Source: Lacrimispora amygdalina
GTDB lineage: Bacteria > Bacillota > Clostridia > Lachnospirales > Lachnospiraceae
Assembly: GCF_003432035.1 (NCBI RefSeq)
Contig: NZ_QOHO01000032.1
Location: 1-64,000, forward strand
DNA: 64,000 nt
Direction: 5' to 3'
The notes beneath the pieces were generated by a model. That model was not told the origin of the DNA. It worked only from the letters and a program-made list of their open reading frames with translations, and ran no database searches. Positions within the stretch are counted from its first letter, which is position 1. The number at the start of each line of letters is the position of its first letter. The position numbers were made by a program, and so were the translations under genes. Of the stretch, positions 7,918 through 16,635 are shown piece after piece.

Positions 7918-9855
7918 TTATATGAAATACCCCGCCTCATGACCAGTATGGACTGCATTATATAACGTACCCTGTTTTGTATTGCAGTCACCAATTGAAA
8001 GAACATCGGCGGCACACTCTGCAAACTGATCTGCAAAAGACGAATCAGCCTGTACTCCCAGGGAAAGTACAACCGTATCACAGGGAATCTCTACACTCTT
8101 ATTGTCTTTATCTTCAAAAACAGCAAAAGCATCACCAATGGATACAAGACGCAAACCCCCCCGGAAAATCACGCCTTCGTCCTTTAGCATATTTATAATG
8201 GCTATCTGATTAAACTTTGCTCCGCCGCTGCCAAAATTTTCTTCCGGCATCATATCAACAAGAGTAACCTTTTTCCCCTTCTTTCGCTGAGCTAATGCCG
8301 CTTCGCAGCCGGTAAGTCCTGCTCCTGCAACAATTATTTCATTTCCAGTCTCTTTTCTGCCTGTTTCCGCATCTCCTACCCAGACAACACGGTTATTTCC
8401 TTCCGCAAAGGATGGAATGATCGGATTTGATCCTACTGCAACAATAATTCCGTCAAAATTTTCTTTTGCCACCATCTCTGGAGTTGCATTTACATTTTTA
8501 CGAATCTCTATGCTGCTTTTGGCTTCTGTTTCACGTACAGCCCAGTCCAGATAAGCCTTAATATCGGCTTTAAAATCAGGAATCGATGCCAGATTTAAAA
8601 CACCGCCCAACCGATCCGACTTCTCAAACAAAACCACCTTATGGCCTCGTTGAGCCGCAGTTCTGGCCGCTTCCATTCCGGCAGGTCCTCCGCCGATCAC
8701 AGCAATTTTTTTCTTTTCTGCCGGCGCCGGAGTATTGAAATAGAGAGATTCCATTCCCATTAACGGATTAACCGTACACCTTATGGGTGCAAGCAGATAG
8801 TGGGTCTTCTGAATACAGTTATTGCACCTGATACATGGTCTGGTCCTGGAAACACAGCCATGCCGGATGTGATTAACCATATCCGGATCTGCCATAAGAC
8901 CGCGTGCCATGGATACCATATCAATCTTACCCTTACGGATGGCCTCATCTGCCTGCTGCAGTGTGACAGAACCAACTACCGTAACCGGCACCTTAACTGC
9001 TGCCTTTATTACCGCTGCATCCTCTATATTGATTCCATGATTAAAATAAACCGGCTGGTTAATAAAGGGCGCAAGGTTCTGTATGGAATGCATCCCTCTT
9101 GATACATGAAGCAGATCTATTTTGTCTTCTATTAATTTTACAAATTCAATGACTTCCTCTATTGTTGGAGAACCAGGTATCATATCATTGGCATTAATCC
9201 GGTATTCGATTGCAACCTTATTCCCCACTTTTGCGCGAACCGCCTCTAACAGCTCGTTGGTAAAACGGGCCCGGTTTTCCATAGAGTCAGTACCATATTC
9301 ATCCGTACGCTCATTAATTACTTTTGAAAGAAAACAGCCGGGAAGCTGACCATGGGCGCCATGGATTACCAGGCTGTCCACACCACTGCGCATGGCCCTG
9401 TCTGCTGCATCTGCAAAGTCTTTAATAAAATCCTGAATCTGCCCTTTTGTAAGAAACGTGGGATCAATTTCCACTGCCGGCTTCCCTGCACTTTTATCTC
9501 TTTCTTCAAAAGAAGCCGGTGAAAGATTAATTGCAAAAAGTTCCATACCGATTTTACATTGATACATATGTACCAGATCACATAGCATCGATAATCCATT
9601 AACAACGGGTTCCTCCCCCATTCGCAAAAGATGAGTGATTTCTTTTGGTAAATTCCGGTTAACTGTGCCGCATCCAATGTTGATACATGCACAGCCTCCT
9701 TTCACGATATCTCTTGTCCATTCCATTAATTCTCTGTTTACAAAACCGTCTGCCGTGGCAAAGCTTGGCCATACCGGAGTGAAAGATATCCTGTTTTTCA
9801 ATTTCATGGGACCGATCTGTATCGGTGTTAAAAGGCTGCCATACTGTTTATCCAT
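7918..9855 (-). CDS. Old-yellow-enzyme NADH:flavin oxidoreductase (2,4-dienoyl-CoA reductase/enoate reductase type)
   Basis: Cytosolic FMN/FAD/4Fe-4S enzyme of 645 aa. Residues about 1-340 form the OYE TIM barrel (TPIQIGPMKLKNRISFTP; VIHGAHGQLPGCFLS). Four cysteines in CIRCNNC and, 11-12 residues later, CTVNP bind the 4Fe-4S cluster. The rest is a FAD/NAD(P)-binding domain (IAVIGGGPAGMEAARTAA and IIVAGAGLTGCEAAL). Members reduce activated C=C bonds in enoates, dienoyl-CoAs or bile-acid intermediates; this substrate is unknown. The start ATG 9855 follows AGAAGGAGA. A LysR gene lies directly upstream on the same strand and probably controls it. Confidence 0.88.
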   Translation of the reverse strand: MDKQYGSLLTPIQIGPMKLKNRISFTPVWPSFATADGFVNRELMEWTRDIVKGGCACINIGCGTVNRNLPKEITHLLRMGEEPVVNGLSMLCDLVHMYQCKIGMELFAINLSPASFEERDKSAGKPAVEIDPTFLTKGQIQDFIKDFADAADRAMRSGVDSLVIHGAHGQLPGCFLSKVINERTDEYGTDSMENRARFTNELLEAVRAKVGNKVAIEYRINANDMIPGSPTIEEVIEFVKLIEDKIDLLHVSRGMHSIQNLAPFINQPVYFNHGINIEDAAVIKAAVKVPVTVVGSVTLQQADEAIRKGKIDMVSMARGLMADPDMVNHIRHGCVSRTRPCIRCNNCIQKTHYLLAPIRCTVNPLMGMESLYFNTPAPAEKKKIAVIGGGPAGMEAARTAAQRGHKVVLFEKSDRLGGVLNLASIPDFKADIKAYLDWAVRETEAKSSIEIRKNVNATPEMVAKENFDGIIVAVGSNPIIPSFAEGNNRVVWVGDAETGRKETGNEIIVAGAGLTGCEAALAQRKKGKKVTLVDMMPEENFGSGGAKFNQIAIINMLKDEGVIFRGGLRLVSIGDAFAVFEDKDNKSVEIPCDTVVLSLGVQADSSFADQFAECAADVLSIGDCNTKQGTLYNAVHTGHEAGYFI

Positions 9856-9974
9856 ATTCGTGTTCTCCTTCTGCCTATCCGAACTTTGTTTACAAATTAA
9901 CAATATCAAAGGTGCCAGCTAAAGTCCAATACAGAAATGCAATCAGGTAATTGTAAAAACTTTTACATATGTAC

Positions 9975-10859
9975 TTAAAAAAGAGAATATTTTTTCTTTA
10001 TTTCGTTTAGAAACCGGTAAAGGACAGGATTCGTATTCTCCTTTGACCAGTATGCATTGACATTAAAAGGAACCTTTTCAACGTCCTGTCTGATAAACAC
10101 AACTTGATCATGATTGATAAAATTCGTTATTTCAGGTAAGAAACTGATCCCGGCATTCATACTGACAAGCATTACAGCGTCATCCATATTTTCCACCAAA
10201 ATAGAATTATCGATTGAAAGTCCCGGATTATCAGTGTTATGGTGTGCCTTATAGTAATCTGACTGCTCCTTATTTTTTATGTAAGAAATCACCTGTTCTG
10301 CCTTTAAATCTTCTGGCTGAATCACTGTTTTCCCTGATAGTCTGTGATTCCGGTTCACACATAATCGGGGATACGTCTGATATACCTTCAGTTCTTCGAT
10401 CTCTTCTGATTCCATTTTAAAATAAAATCCAATATCTATTGTTCCATTGAGTATATTCAATTTCATATCTTCATAATTACACTGGACAATACTTAACTTG
10501 ACTTTTGGGAATCCCTGATGGAAGCTGAATAGAACAGGCGCGATCACATCACGGTCAAACATACTGAAAAATCCGATTTTAATCATTCCCTCCGATCCTG
10601 ATGAAACTTCCCTTGTTTTTATTACTGCATTTTCATATAACTTTAATATGCGTTTTGAGTCCTGCAAAAAAACCTCTCCAGGCAGCGTTAAGCGTACATT
10701 TTTCTTGTCACGGTAAAACAACTCCACGCCTAATTCCGCTTCCATTGCAGCGATCTGCTGACTTACTGCCGTTTGTGAAACATATAATACTTTAGCCGCT
10801 TTTGAAAAGCTTTTTAATCTTGCAACTTCGCTGAAATACCGTAATTTTTTAAAATCCAA
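9975..10859 (-). CDS. LysR-family transcriptional regulator
   Basis: DNA-binding regulator of 294 aa. The N-terminal winged helix-turn-helix is textbook (LRYFSEVARLKSFSKAAKVL, then VSQTAVSQQIAAMEAELG). The remainder is a periplasmic-binding-like effector domain. The start codon is TTG at 10859 after GGAGGG with 7 nt spacing. It lies 119 bp upstream of the flavin oxidoreductase and points the same way. This differs from the usual divergent LysR layout, so it could form part of one transcript or act on a promoter in the gap at 9856-9974. The inducer is unknown. Confidence 0.9.
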   Translation of the reverse strand: MDFKKLRYFSEVARLKSFSKAAKVLYVSQTAVSQQIAAMEAELGVELFYRDKKNVRLTLPGEVFLQDSKRILKLYENAVIKTREVSSGSEGMIKIGFFSMFDRDVIAPVLFSFHQGFPKVKLSIVQCNYEDMKLNILNGTIDIGFYFKMESEEIEELKVYQTYPRLCVNRNHRLSGKTVIQPEDLKAEQVISYIKNKEQSDYYKAHHNTDNPGLSIDNSILVENMDDAVMLVSMNAGISFLPEITNFINHDQVVFIRQDVEKVPFNVNAYWSKENTNPVLYRFLNEIKKKYSLF

Positions 10860-10929
10860 ACTCGCTCCCTCCTTTATCTCACAGGATTTTCGTGTTCATG
10901 ATATGTACGATAATAGTAATAATATTTGA

Positions 10930-11802
10930 TTAATAAACTTGTTTTGCATCCGAAGGCAGCGTTCTGACATGTTCTAAATATTCCATACAGTTAGACGCTT
11001 CCGTCATGTCATATAAAAAACCAAGCTCTTTTGACACAAATCCCGCCGTCTCATGAAACAGGTTACACATTTTTTCAACTGCCTTCCAGATATGTTCTGT
11101 CTCAGCATCCGTATATGTCTTTAAAAACCTCTCCCACTCTCCATGTGACAGCCACCGGTACATATCCTTACCGGCTTTTCCAATACTGCAGGAAAAACCT
11201 GTTGCAATTCCGATTTTCCAGGATAACAGGGTAACCAGCTGGGGCCGTATGTGATAATTGATCATATCCTGCACATATGGGATCTCATTCCTCCACAATC
11301 CCTTGGCTACGTTATCAAGACACCACCAGAATTCATTGCAGGTACATAAAAATTCTGTTTGCGATGGTCTTTTCACCCAATGACTTTGGTCTGATGATTC
11401 AGGGATTACCGGGAGAATGTAATCTTTATCCATCAGGATTCTGCAAAGACGGTCAGCAGAAATATCCTTTAGGGCACAATCCAGAGTCATCACATGAAGG
11501 TCCAGCCTGTTTCCGTCTGAAAACTGCATTAACCATCCATAGCTTTCGTCTTTCTTATGGGGATAAGCCGGATTTTCATCCGGATACTGCATAAAAAGCC
11601 GGTCACCAAAACGGTCGATCCATGAAGTATCATTAATAAAAGACTTCGTCTCTTTTACTATGTAAACTACATCATAATCCTGAAACAGATCCGGTACTGC
11701 GTTTGGATTTGTTCTGGACCCGCCCATGTAAACTCCTCTGATCCTGTCATCAGCCTGAGCTGTACCAAGAATCAGATCATACATCTCTTTTTCTGTTCTC
11801 AT
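10930..11802 (-). CDS. ANT(6)-like aminoglycoside 6-adenylyltransferase family protein
   Basis: Nucleotidyltransferase of 290 aa related to AadE/ANT(6), which adenylylates streptomycin. The start MRTEKEMYDLILGTAQADDR matches the family N terminus, and MGGSRTNPNA, FQDYDVVYIV and RLDLHVMTL hold the GS and catalytic Asp motifs. EFWWCLDNVAKGLWR and LLSWKIGIATGF further downstream are also family hallmarks. ATG 11802 is preferred because the ATG at 11811 abuts the GGAGGA box. Divergence from the mobile alleles suggests a chromosomal intrinsic copy, so the resistance phenotype is uncertain. Confidence 0.85.
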   Translation of the reverse strand: MRTEKEMYDLILGTAQADDRIRGVYMGGSRTNPNAVPDLFQDYDVVYIVKETKSFINDTSWIDRFGDRLFMQYPDENPAYPHKKDESYGWLMQFSDGNRLDLHVMTLDCALKDISADRLCRILMDKDYILPVIPESSDQSHWVKRPSQTEFLCTCNEFWWCLDNVAKGLWRNEIPYVQDMINYHIRPQLVTLLSWKIGIATGFSCSIGKAGKDMYRWLSHGEWERFLKTYTDAETEHIWKAVEKMCNLFHETAGFVSKELGFLYDMTEASNCMEYLEHVRTLPSDAKQVY

Positions 11803-11894
11803 ATTTCCCATTCCTCCTCAAAATATCCCCCATTCTGCTTCCAGACTGTGTTCACTGTACTCTATCCATTTGTCATCTCCGTCCAAAAAAGCGC

Positions 11895-11923
11895 TTGACA
11901 ATAAAATAGTATTACGATATTCT
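11895..11923 (+). promoter_or_regulatory. Promoter of the TetR-GNAT operon
   Basis: TTGACA (11895-11900) and TATTCT (11918-11923) have exact 17-bp spacing. The palindromic operator begins 3 bp downstream, where a bound repressor would block RNA polymerase. Confidence 0.75.
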
Positions 11924-11926
11924 AAT

Positions 11927-11948
11927 TATGATAGTTTAATCTATCATA
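11927..11948. promoter_or_regulatory. Palindromic operator of the adjacent TetR regulator
   Basis: TATGATAG (11927-11934) and CTATCATA (11941-11948) form a perfect inverted repeat around a 6-bp centre. It overlaps the expected transcription start, 33 bp before the tetR-like gene, so autorepression is likely. Confidence 0.65.
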
Positions 11949-11980
11949 TAATATTTAAAAATACCACAGAGGGCTAAGAT

Positions 11981-12553
11981 ATGATAAATCAAAGAAATAA
12001 AAAAAGCAGACATGAAGAAATACTGGAATCTGCAACAGAACTGCTGTCTTTAAGACCAACCGCTACCCTGCAGGAAATTGCAGATTATGCAAATATAGGA
12101 ATTGCAACCCTGCACCGCCATTTTTCATCAAGAGAAGCACTGCTTAACGAACTAGCCATCAATGCAATTCATCTGGTTGAGAACGCCTTACAGGATATGA
12201 GCTTTCAGCCGGAGGAGATGGAAAAAACGCTGGAAGAACTGTTTCTGAGACTCATACCTCTTGGTGACAAAATCTATTTTCTCGCATATGCGGCTTCTGT
12301 TGATGAGAATCCCAGGATTTCAGAGAGTGAGGCACAATTAAAGAAACCCCTTGCAGATGCCATCGAAAACTGGAAGCAGGCTGGCCTGTTAAATCCATCC
12401 ATACCCGTGCAGTGGATGATCACGGTCATCTATAATCTGCTGTTTGGCATCTGGCAGGAAATTCATTCCGGCAATCTGGCAAAAAACGATGCAGTCAGGC
12501 TGTTATTAACCACCGTACTTCAGGGGTTTCAACCTGCGCACTTGCAGCCATGA
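11981..12553 (+). CDS. TetR/AcrR-family repressor
   Basis: Repressor of 190 aa. The N-terminal helix-turn-helix is clear (HEEILESATELLSLRPTATL, then QEIADYANIGIATLHRHFSS). The C-terminal ligand domain has no recognisable signature. The ribosome binding site is AGAGGG, 7 nt before the ATG. A perfect palindrome sits between its promoter and start and fits autoregulation. Its stop overlaps the region that supplies the ribosome binding site of the following acetyltransferase gene, so the two are cotranscribed and perhaps respond to the same compound. Confidence 0.9.
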   Translation: MINQRNKKSRHEEILESATELLSLRPTATLQEIADYANIGIATLHRHFSSREALLNELAINAIHLVENALQDMSFQPEEMEKTLEELFLRLIPLGDKIYFLAYAASVDENPRISESEAQLKKPLADAIENWKQAGLLNPSIPVQWMITVIYNLLFGIWQEIHSGNLAKNDAVRLLLTTVLQGFQPAHLQP

Positions 12554-12564
12554 AAGGAGAGCCT

Positions 12565-13176
12565 ATGGAAAACGACAATATAAAAATTACAAATGTACTC
12601 ACACGCGTTCAGAAAAAGCAGGTGGCCCGTCTGTATTATGAGGCATTCACTAAAAAATTTCACGCATTATGGATCTTTACCAAAGACCGTTCAAAAGCAG
12701 CGGAAGTACTCTTTGAAAGCCTGCGATATAAAAACGGTCTTTATGCAGTAAGGGATGAACGGGTTCTGGGATTTATAGGTCTGGAAAAGGGATCTGATTT
12801 CTTTTCCCCCCTTTACTATTCCTCTTTTTGCAAGGTATTCTCTCCAATTGATGGACTATGGAGATATCTCGCCTATCAGATATACCGGCTCATTCACAGG
12901 CCTGCAGACAAAGACGTTCTGCACATTGATCCCATTGTTGTATCAGAGCAGGCCCGCGGCAAAGGAATCGGCACCAGCCTTCTTTTACGTACCTTTGAGC
13001 TGGCAAAAAAGATTGGGCGCAAACAGGTAGTACTGGAAGTAGTAGATACCAATCCCAAGGCCAAAAGGCTTTATGAAAGACTTGGTTTTCGGGTTGTCAA
13101 AGAAGAAAATACGGGGCTGCTCACGAAAAGAGCCGGTTTTAAGAAGGTGTATTATATGGTAAAAGATATAAGCTGA
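12565..13176 (+). CDS. GNAT-family N-acetyltransferase
   Basis: Acetyl-CoA-dependent acetyltransferase of 203 aa. The GNAT core is in the C-terminal half: HIDPIVVSEQARGKGIGTSL is the acetyl-CoA loop (motif A, R-x-x-G-x-G), followed by VVLEVVDTNPKAKRLYERLGF. The start ATG 12565 follows AAAGGAGAG, which lies across the tetR stop codon, so translation is coupled. The acceptor is unknown; the link with a TetR repressor suggests a role in drug or toxic-amine modification, which is inference. Confidence 0.85.
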   Translation: MENDNIKITNVLTRVQKKQVARLYYEAFTKKFHALWIFTKDRSKAAEVLFESLRYKNGLYAVRDERVLGFIGLEKGSDFFSPLYYSSFCKVFSPIDGLWRYLAYQIYRLIHRPADKDVLHIDPIVVSEQARGKGIGTSLLLRTFELAKKIGRKQVVLEVVDTNPKAKRLYERLGFRVVKEENTGLLTKRAGFKKVYYMVKDIS

Positions 13177-13192
13177 AACAGTTTTTACATTG

Positions 13193-13225
13193 CCAGGAGG
13201 GCAGACCAATGTACTGCCCTCCTGG
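13193..13225. terminator. Perfect 12-bp hairpin between convergent genes
   Basis: CCAGGAGGGCAG and CTGCCCTCCTGG pair perfectly around a 9-nt loop. There is no clear T run on either side, but its place between two stop codons suggests a bidirectional terminator or mRNA 3'-end stabiliser. Confidence 0.65.
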
Positions 13226-13227
13226 AA

Positions 13228-13866
13228 TTACCTGCTATTTCCCTCCAGCAGTTTTCTCACATTCCCGGAAGTAATTGCCTCTAAATTTGCTTTCACTTTC
13301 TCTTCGGGCCAATTCCACCATTTTAAAGAGAGCAGTGCATCAACCACCGGCTGATCAAAACGGGAACGAATTGTTCTTGCCGGAATCCCCCCTACGATGG
13401 AGTAAGGCTCCACATCCTTCGTTACTACAGCTCTGGTCCCAATTACTGCCCCATCTCCGATATGTACCCCCTGCATAATAACTGCTTCATAACCGATCCA
13501 CACATCATTCCCGATCACAATATCCCCTTTATTATCCCACGTATCAGCAATACGTTCCACAGGAAGATCCCACTCATCAAAAAATATCCCGAAAGGATAC
13601 GTAGCCAGAGATCTCTGGGTGTGATTGGCGGAAGTAAATATAAATTTTGCTCCGCATGCAATCGAACAGTACCTGCCAATAACCAGACGTTCTTTATTAA
13701 CCGGATAATGATAAAGTACATTATTTTTTTCAAAATACACAGGATCGTTTACATAATCATTATAAATGGTATAATCCCCGACCTCAATTGCCGGATCTTT
13801 CACCACATTTTTTAAGTATACTGTTTCTTTGTCAAGTTTTCTAGGATAAATCAAATTGCTGTTCAT
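13228..13866 (-). CDS. Vat/CatB-type xenobiotic O-acetyltransferase
   Basis: Left-handed beta-helix acetyltransferase of 212 aa, the usual size for streptogramin (Vat) and chloramphenicol (CatB) acetyltransferases. The hexapeptide repeats are clear (IVIGNDVWIGYEAVIMQGVH, then GDGAVIGTRAVVTKDVEP). The catalytic His is in SANHTQ. YSIVGGIPA and LKWWNWP are family hallmarks. The true start is ATG 13866 with AAGGAGA; the frame upstream of it only shadows the amidohydrolase gene. It overlaps the end of that gene by 26 bp, so it is the last gene of a three-gene operon. Resistance is possible but untested. Confidence 0.85.
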   Translation of the reverse strand: MNSNLIYPRKLDKETVYLKNVVKDPAIEVGDYTIYNDYVNDPVYFEKNNVLYHYPVNKERLVIGRYCSIACGAKFIFTSANHTQRSLATYPFGIFFDEWDLPVERIADTWDNKGDIVIGNDVWIGYEAVIMQGVHIGDGAVIGTRAVVTKDVEPYSIVGGIPARTIRSRFDQPVVDALLSLKWWNWPEEKVKANLEAITSGNVRKLLEGNSR

Positions 13867-14668
13867 ACTTCTCCTTCCAGAATAATTTTCTGGCATTTTT
13901 ATAAAATACCTTCTCCGCCCCGGCCCTGCCGAAGTTTTCAAGAACGGAATCGTAAAAGCCATCATAGCGGTCATAACTGTCCCTGCCAAACGCAAGGGCG
14001 TCTGTTCCAAAAAGTATCTTCTCTGGTCCGCATTTTTCAATGGCTTTTCCCACTTCCTCTTTGGAAACCAGTGTAGTATCCCCGTAAAGGTTCGGACAAC
14101 GAGCGATAAAATCACCGGCTCTTTCCCTGTCTCCTCCTAAATCCATATGGACGGCAACAAACGTGACATCCGGGTTCTTAACCGCAGCTTCATACACATA
14201 TTCCATATTGCAGTAACCATCCCCCTGGGTATGGATACAAAACGGCATTTTCTGTCTTCTGCAGATCTCTATGTAAGGACTGTACTCAGCGGAGGAAAAA
14301 GGAACACCTGCTGTTTTGGGGTGAACCTTTAATCCTCCGATCCGTTCTCTGTTTTCGTAAAGAAAGCGGATCAGCTGTTCCTCATTCCGGTCAAAAAGGG
14401 GGCGGATCCAGAATAATAATAAAAACCTGTCACCGTATTCGCTTATGATCTCAAGAGAACGGCTGTTTAAGGTAATCGTATCTGTATCCGGGAATCTCTC
14501 GCCCCCATGTTCATCAAGAGAATTGAGCCCGATATCAGAAATCACTGCCTGTTCCACACCGGAACGGTCCATCTCTTTTGCCAGATCCTCAATTTTTATT
14601 TCATAAAGGCCATAAGTCCCCATATGCACATGGGAGTCAATGATCTTATTCCCATATTCTGAAATCAT
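13841..14668 (-). CDS. Amidohydrolase-family TIM-barrel protein
   Basis: Metal-dependent hydrolase or decarboxylase of 275 aa in the amidohydrolase_2 (COG2159) group. The N-terminal metal motif is IIDSHVHMG. GLKVHPKTAG, CIHTQGDG and ILFGTDALAFGRD supply further His and Asp ligands expected near the barrel strands. The ATG overlaps the stop of the hydrogenase-like gene (ATGA), and its own 3' end overlaps the acetyltransferase gene. The substrate is unknown; related proteins act on aromatic or heterocyclic acids. Confidence 0.8.
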   Translation of the reverse strand: MISEYGNKIIDSHVHMGTYGLYEIKIEDLAKEMDRSGVEQAVISDIGLNSLDEHGGERFPDTDTITLNSRSLEIISEYGDRFLLLFWIRPLFDRNEEQLIRFLYENRERIGGLKVHPKTAGVPFSSAEYSPYIEICRRQKMPFCIHTQGDGYCNMEYVYEAAVKNPDVTFVAVHMDLGGDRERAGDFIARCPNLYGDTTLVSKEEVGKAIEKCGPEKILFGTDALAFGRDSYDRYDGFYDSVLENFGRAGAEKVFYKNARKLFWKEKYEQQFDLS

Positions 14669-15912
14669 GTAATATCACGGCTGAATAAATCCGTCTCCTC
14701 CAAAAGGCTTTCTATGGTGTCAAGGTTTAAGCGGTGAAGCAGCTCAATTACATAAGGATTTTCAGCCGGATGCTGATATGTGGCCTTTTCCCCATATTCG
14801 TTCACCAGTCCGGTTCCCTCTTCTCTTCCCAGAATGGATCTGGGTCCGCCTACGCAGCCGCCCACACAGCCCATACCTTCATAAAAGTTGGCATCAATAT
14901 TTCCATCCATAATATCCTGAATCATTTTTTTGCATCCGGGAACTCCATCCGCCTGTTTGGTCCTGATCTGGATTTCCTTCTGGGGGCTGATGGCTTTTAA
15001 GGTATTCTCAACTGCTTCACTGACACCGCCCTTTCTTGCATAGATCCGTCCGGCTTTGGAGGAATGATCCTTTTCACTTTCTTCCATTGCTGCAGGGTCA
15101 ATTCCCAGTGCATCAAAAATATTTTTCACTTCCTGAAATGTCAGAACATAATCAACTGCACCGGCTAAATCCTTTTCTCTAGCTTCTGCTTTTTTCGCAA
15201 GACACGGACCAATGAATACGGTTAATGCATCGGGATGGAGTACTTTTATTACTTTAGCGCAGGCAACCATGGGAGACACAGAACCGGGCACATGTGGCAG
15301 GAGCTGATGGTAAACCTTACGGATCATACCGATCCACATGGGGCAGCAGCAGCTGGTCAGCTGATAGTCTCCGCTTCCTTTGATATTTTTATCAAATTCC
15401 AGAGCTTCTTTCAGTGTCAGGATATCGGCAAATAAAGCTACCTCCAGCATACCGTCAAATCCCACTTCTTTTAATGCACTTCTAAGCTTTCCAGGTGTGA
15501 CATCACTGGAGAACTGTCCTAAAAATGCCGGAGCTATCATGGCATAAACAAGCCCCTTGGCGCTTCTTACCGCTTTGAGGGCAGGAATGATATCCGTACT
15601 GGCGGTAAGCTTTTCACTGGCACAGCCGTCAATGCATTTTTCACAGCCCAGACATAAATCAGGATCAACCACTACCCCGTCTTCCTCTGCCTTAAGCGCT
15701 CCAAACGGACACCTCTTAAGACATTCCTTCTGTTCTGCGTCCCCGCAGTCGCAGGTACCCGTACGAATCACAATGGGATGCTTGCTGGGATTTAACAGGC
15801 AGTCGAGATGAAAAGGATCGTAGGAATTTCCATTATCAGATTCTGCCGGATCAAAATCTCCCGCAAGTGCGGCACTTACCGTACTCTCATATAGTTCTTT
15901 AAATGTCTGCAT
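14665..15912 (-). CDS. Atypical [FeFe]-hydrogenase-like protein (H-cluster domain with two N-terminal [4Fe-4S] motifs)
   Basis: Protein of 415 aa. Ferredoxin-like cysteines lie at about 54-68 and in CLGCEKCIDGC (about 87-97), followed by the Fe_hyd_lg_C domain. The three H-cluster motifs are modified. L1 is TSCCCPMW at about 186-193, with an extra Cys relative to TSCCPGW. L2 is IGPCLAKKAEA at about 234, with Gly in place of the Met before Cys. L3 is EGMGCVGGCVGG at about 345-356, which keeps both cysteines. This resembles the divergent group C/D enzymes thought to sense H2 or work slowly; there is no PAS domain. It is first in an operon with an amidohydrolase and an acetyltransferase. Confidence 0.85.
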   Translation of the reverse strand: MQTFKELYESTVSAALAGDFDPAESDNGNSYDPFHLDCLLNPSKHPIVIRTGTCDCGDAEQKECLKRCPFGALKAEEDGVVVDPDLCLGCEKCIDGCASEKLTASTDIIPALKAVRSAKGLVYAMIAPAFLGQFSSDVTPGKLRSALKEVGFDGMLEVALFADILTLKEALEFDKNIKGSGDYQLTSCCCPMWIGMIRKVYHQLLPHVPGSVSPMVACAKVIKVLHPDALTVFIGPCLAKKAEAREKDLAGAVDYVLTFQEVKNIFDALGIDPAAMEESEKDHSSKAGRIYARKGGVSEAVENTLKAISPQKEIQIRTKQADGVPGCKKMIQDIMDGNIDANFYEGMGCVGGCVGGPRSILGREEGTGLVNEYGEKATYQHPAENPYVIELLHRLNLDTIESLLEETDLFSRDIT

Positions 15913-16024
15913 AAATAACCTCCCGCATGTATGCTTTCTGTTTTATATCACATAATTCTCTGTATCGCTTCAGACTTTCATGCAATTACCATTATCATAC
16001 CTTTTTTCTTTCTTACTATTCCGG

Positions 16025-16600
16025 TTAACTCCTTTTAACATATGAACTGCCAGAATATTGGTCTTTTGTAATGGCATATAACGTATAATCACAGATTCCC
16101 CGGTTGTTTTTCCCCGCCTGGCGCATAGTACCCTCATACTGCATTCCGGCCGCTTTCATGACTCTGCCCGAATTGGGATTATTGGTATCATGCCTCGCAC
16201 ATACCCGGTTGAAGCCAGCTTCTTCAAACAAAAACCGGATCACAGCCATTAAGGCTTCCGTCATGATCCCCTTTCTCCAGTATTCTTCGCCGATACAGTA
16301 TCCAATCTCTGCCTCTTCAATCTCTTCCTTCATGTGTACCACCGCTATGCTGCCGATGGCCTGGTGGTTTTCCTTCCACTCAATACACCAGTTATAATTC
16401 TTAGGATCTTCATACTCCTTCACCCATATGTTAAGAATTTCGCCAGAATCCGCCTCCGTCTCATGAACCGGCCAGGTTAAATATCTGGTAACATGACTGT
16501 TGTTTGCCCAGTTATGAAACATATCACGGGCATCCCCAGCGTTAAACGGACGTATTATTAACCTCTCTGTTTCCAGAACAACTGTGCCCAAAAAATTCAT
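16025..16600 (-). CDS. RimJ/RimL-type GNAT acetyltransferase
   Basis: Acetyltransferase of 191 aa of the type that modifies ribosomal protein N termini or small amines. The N terminus VVLETERLIIRPFNAGDARD is diagnostic of the RimJ/L group. IGYCIGEEYWRKGIMTEAL is the acetyl-CoA loop, and ARHDTNNPNSGRVMKAAGMQ is the C-terminal signature. GGAGGA precedes the ATG. It lies 35 bp downstream of the NRAMP gene on the same strand and may be cotranscribed. The substrate is unknown. Confidence 0.87.
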   Translation of the reverse strand: MNFLGTVVLETERLIIRPFNAGDARDMFHNWANNSHVTRYLTWPVHETEADSGEILNIWVKEYEDPKNYNWCIEWKENHQAIGSIAVVHMKEEIEEAEIGYCIGEEYWRKGIMTEALMAVIRFLFEEAGFNRVCARHDTNNPNSGRVMKAAGMQYEGTMRQAGKNNRGICDYTLYAITKDQYSGSSYVKRS

Positions 16601-16635
16601 CTCACATTCCTCCTCGCATGATTGACCCGTTACTG

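Noticed and set aside
13867-14115. N-terminal extension of the Vat/CatB-type gene
   Set aside because: It is only the shifted frame of the amidohydrolase gene. A good ribosome binding site and a family-like start exist at 13866.
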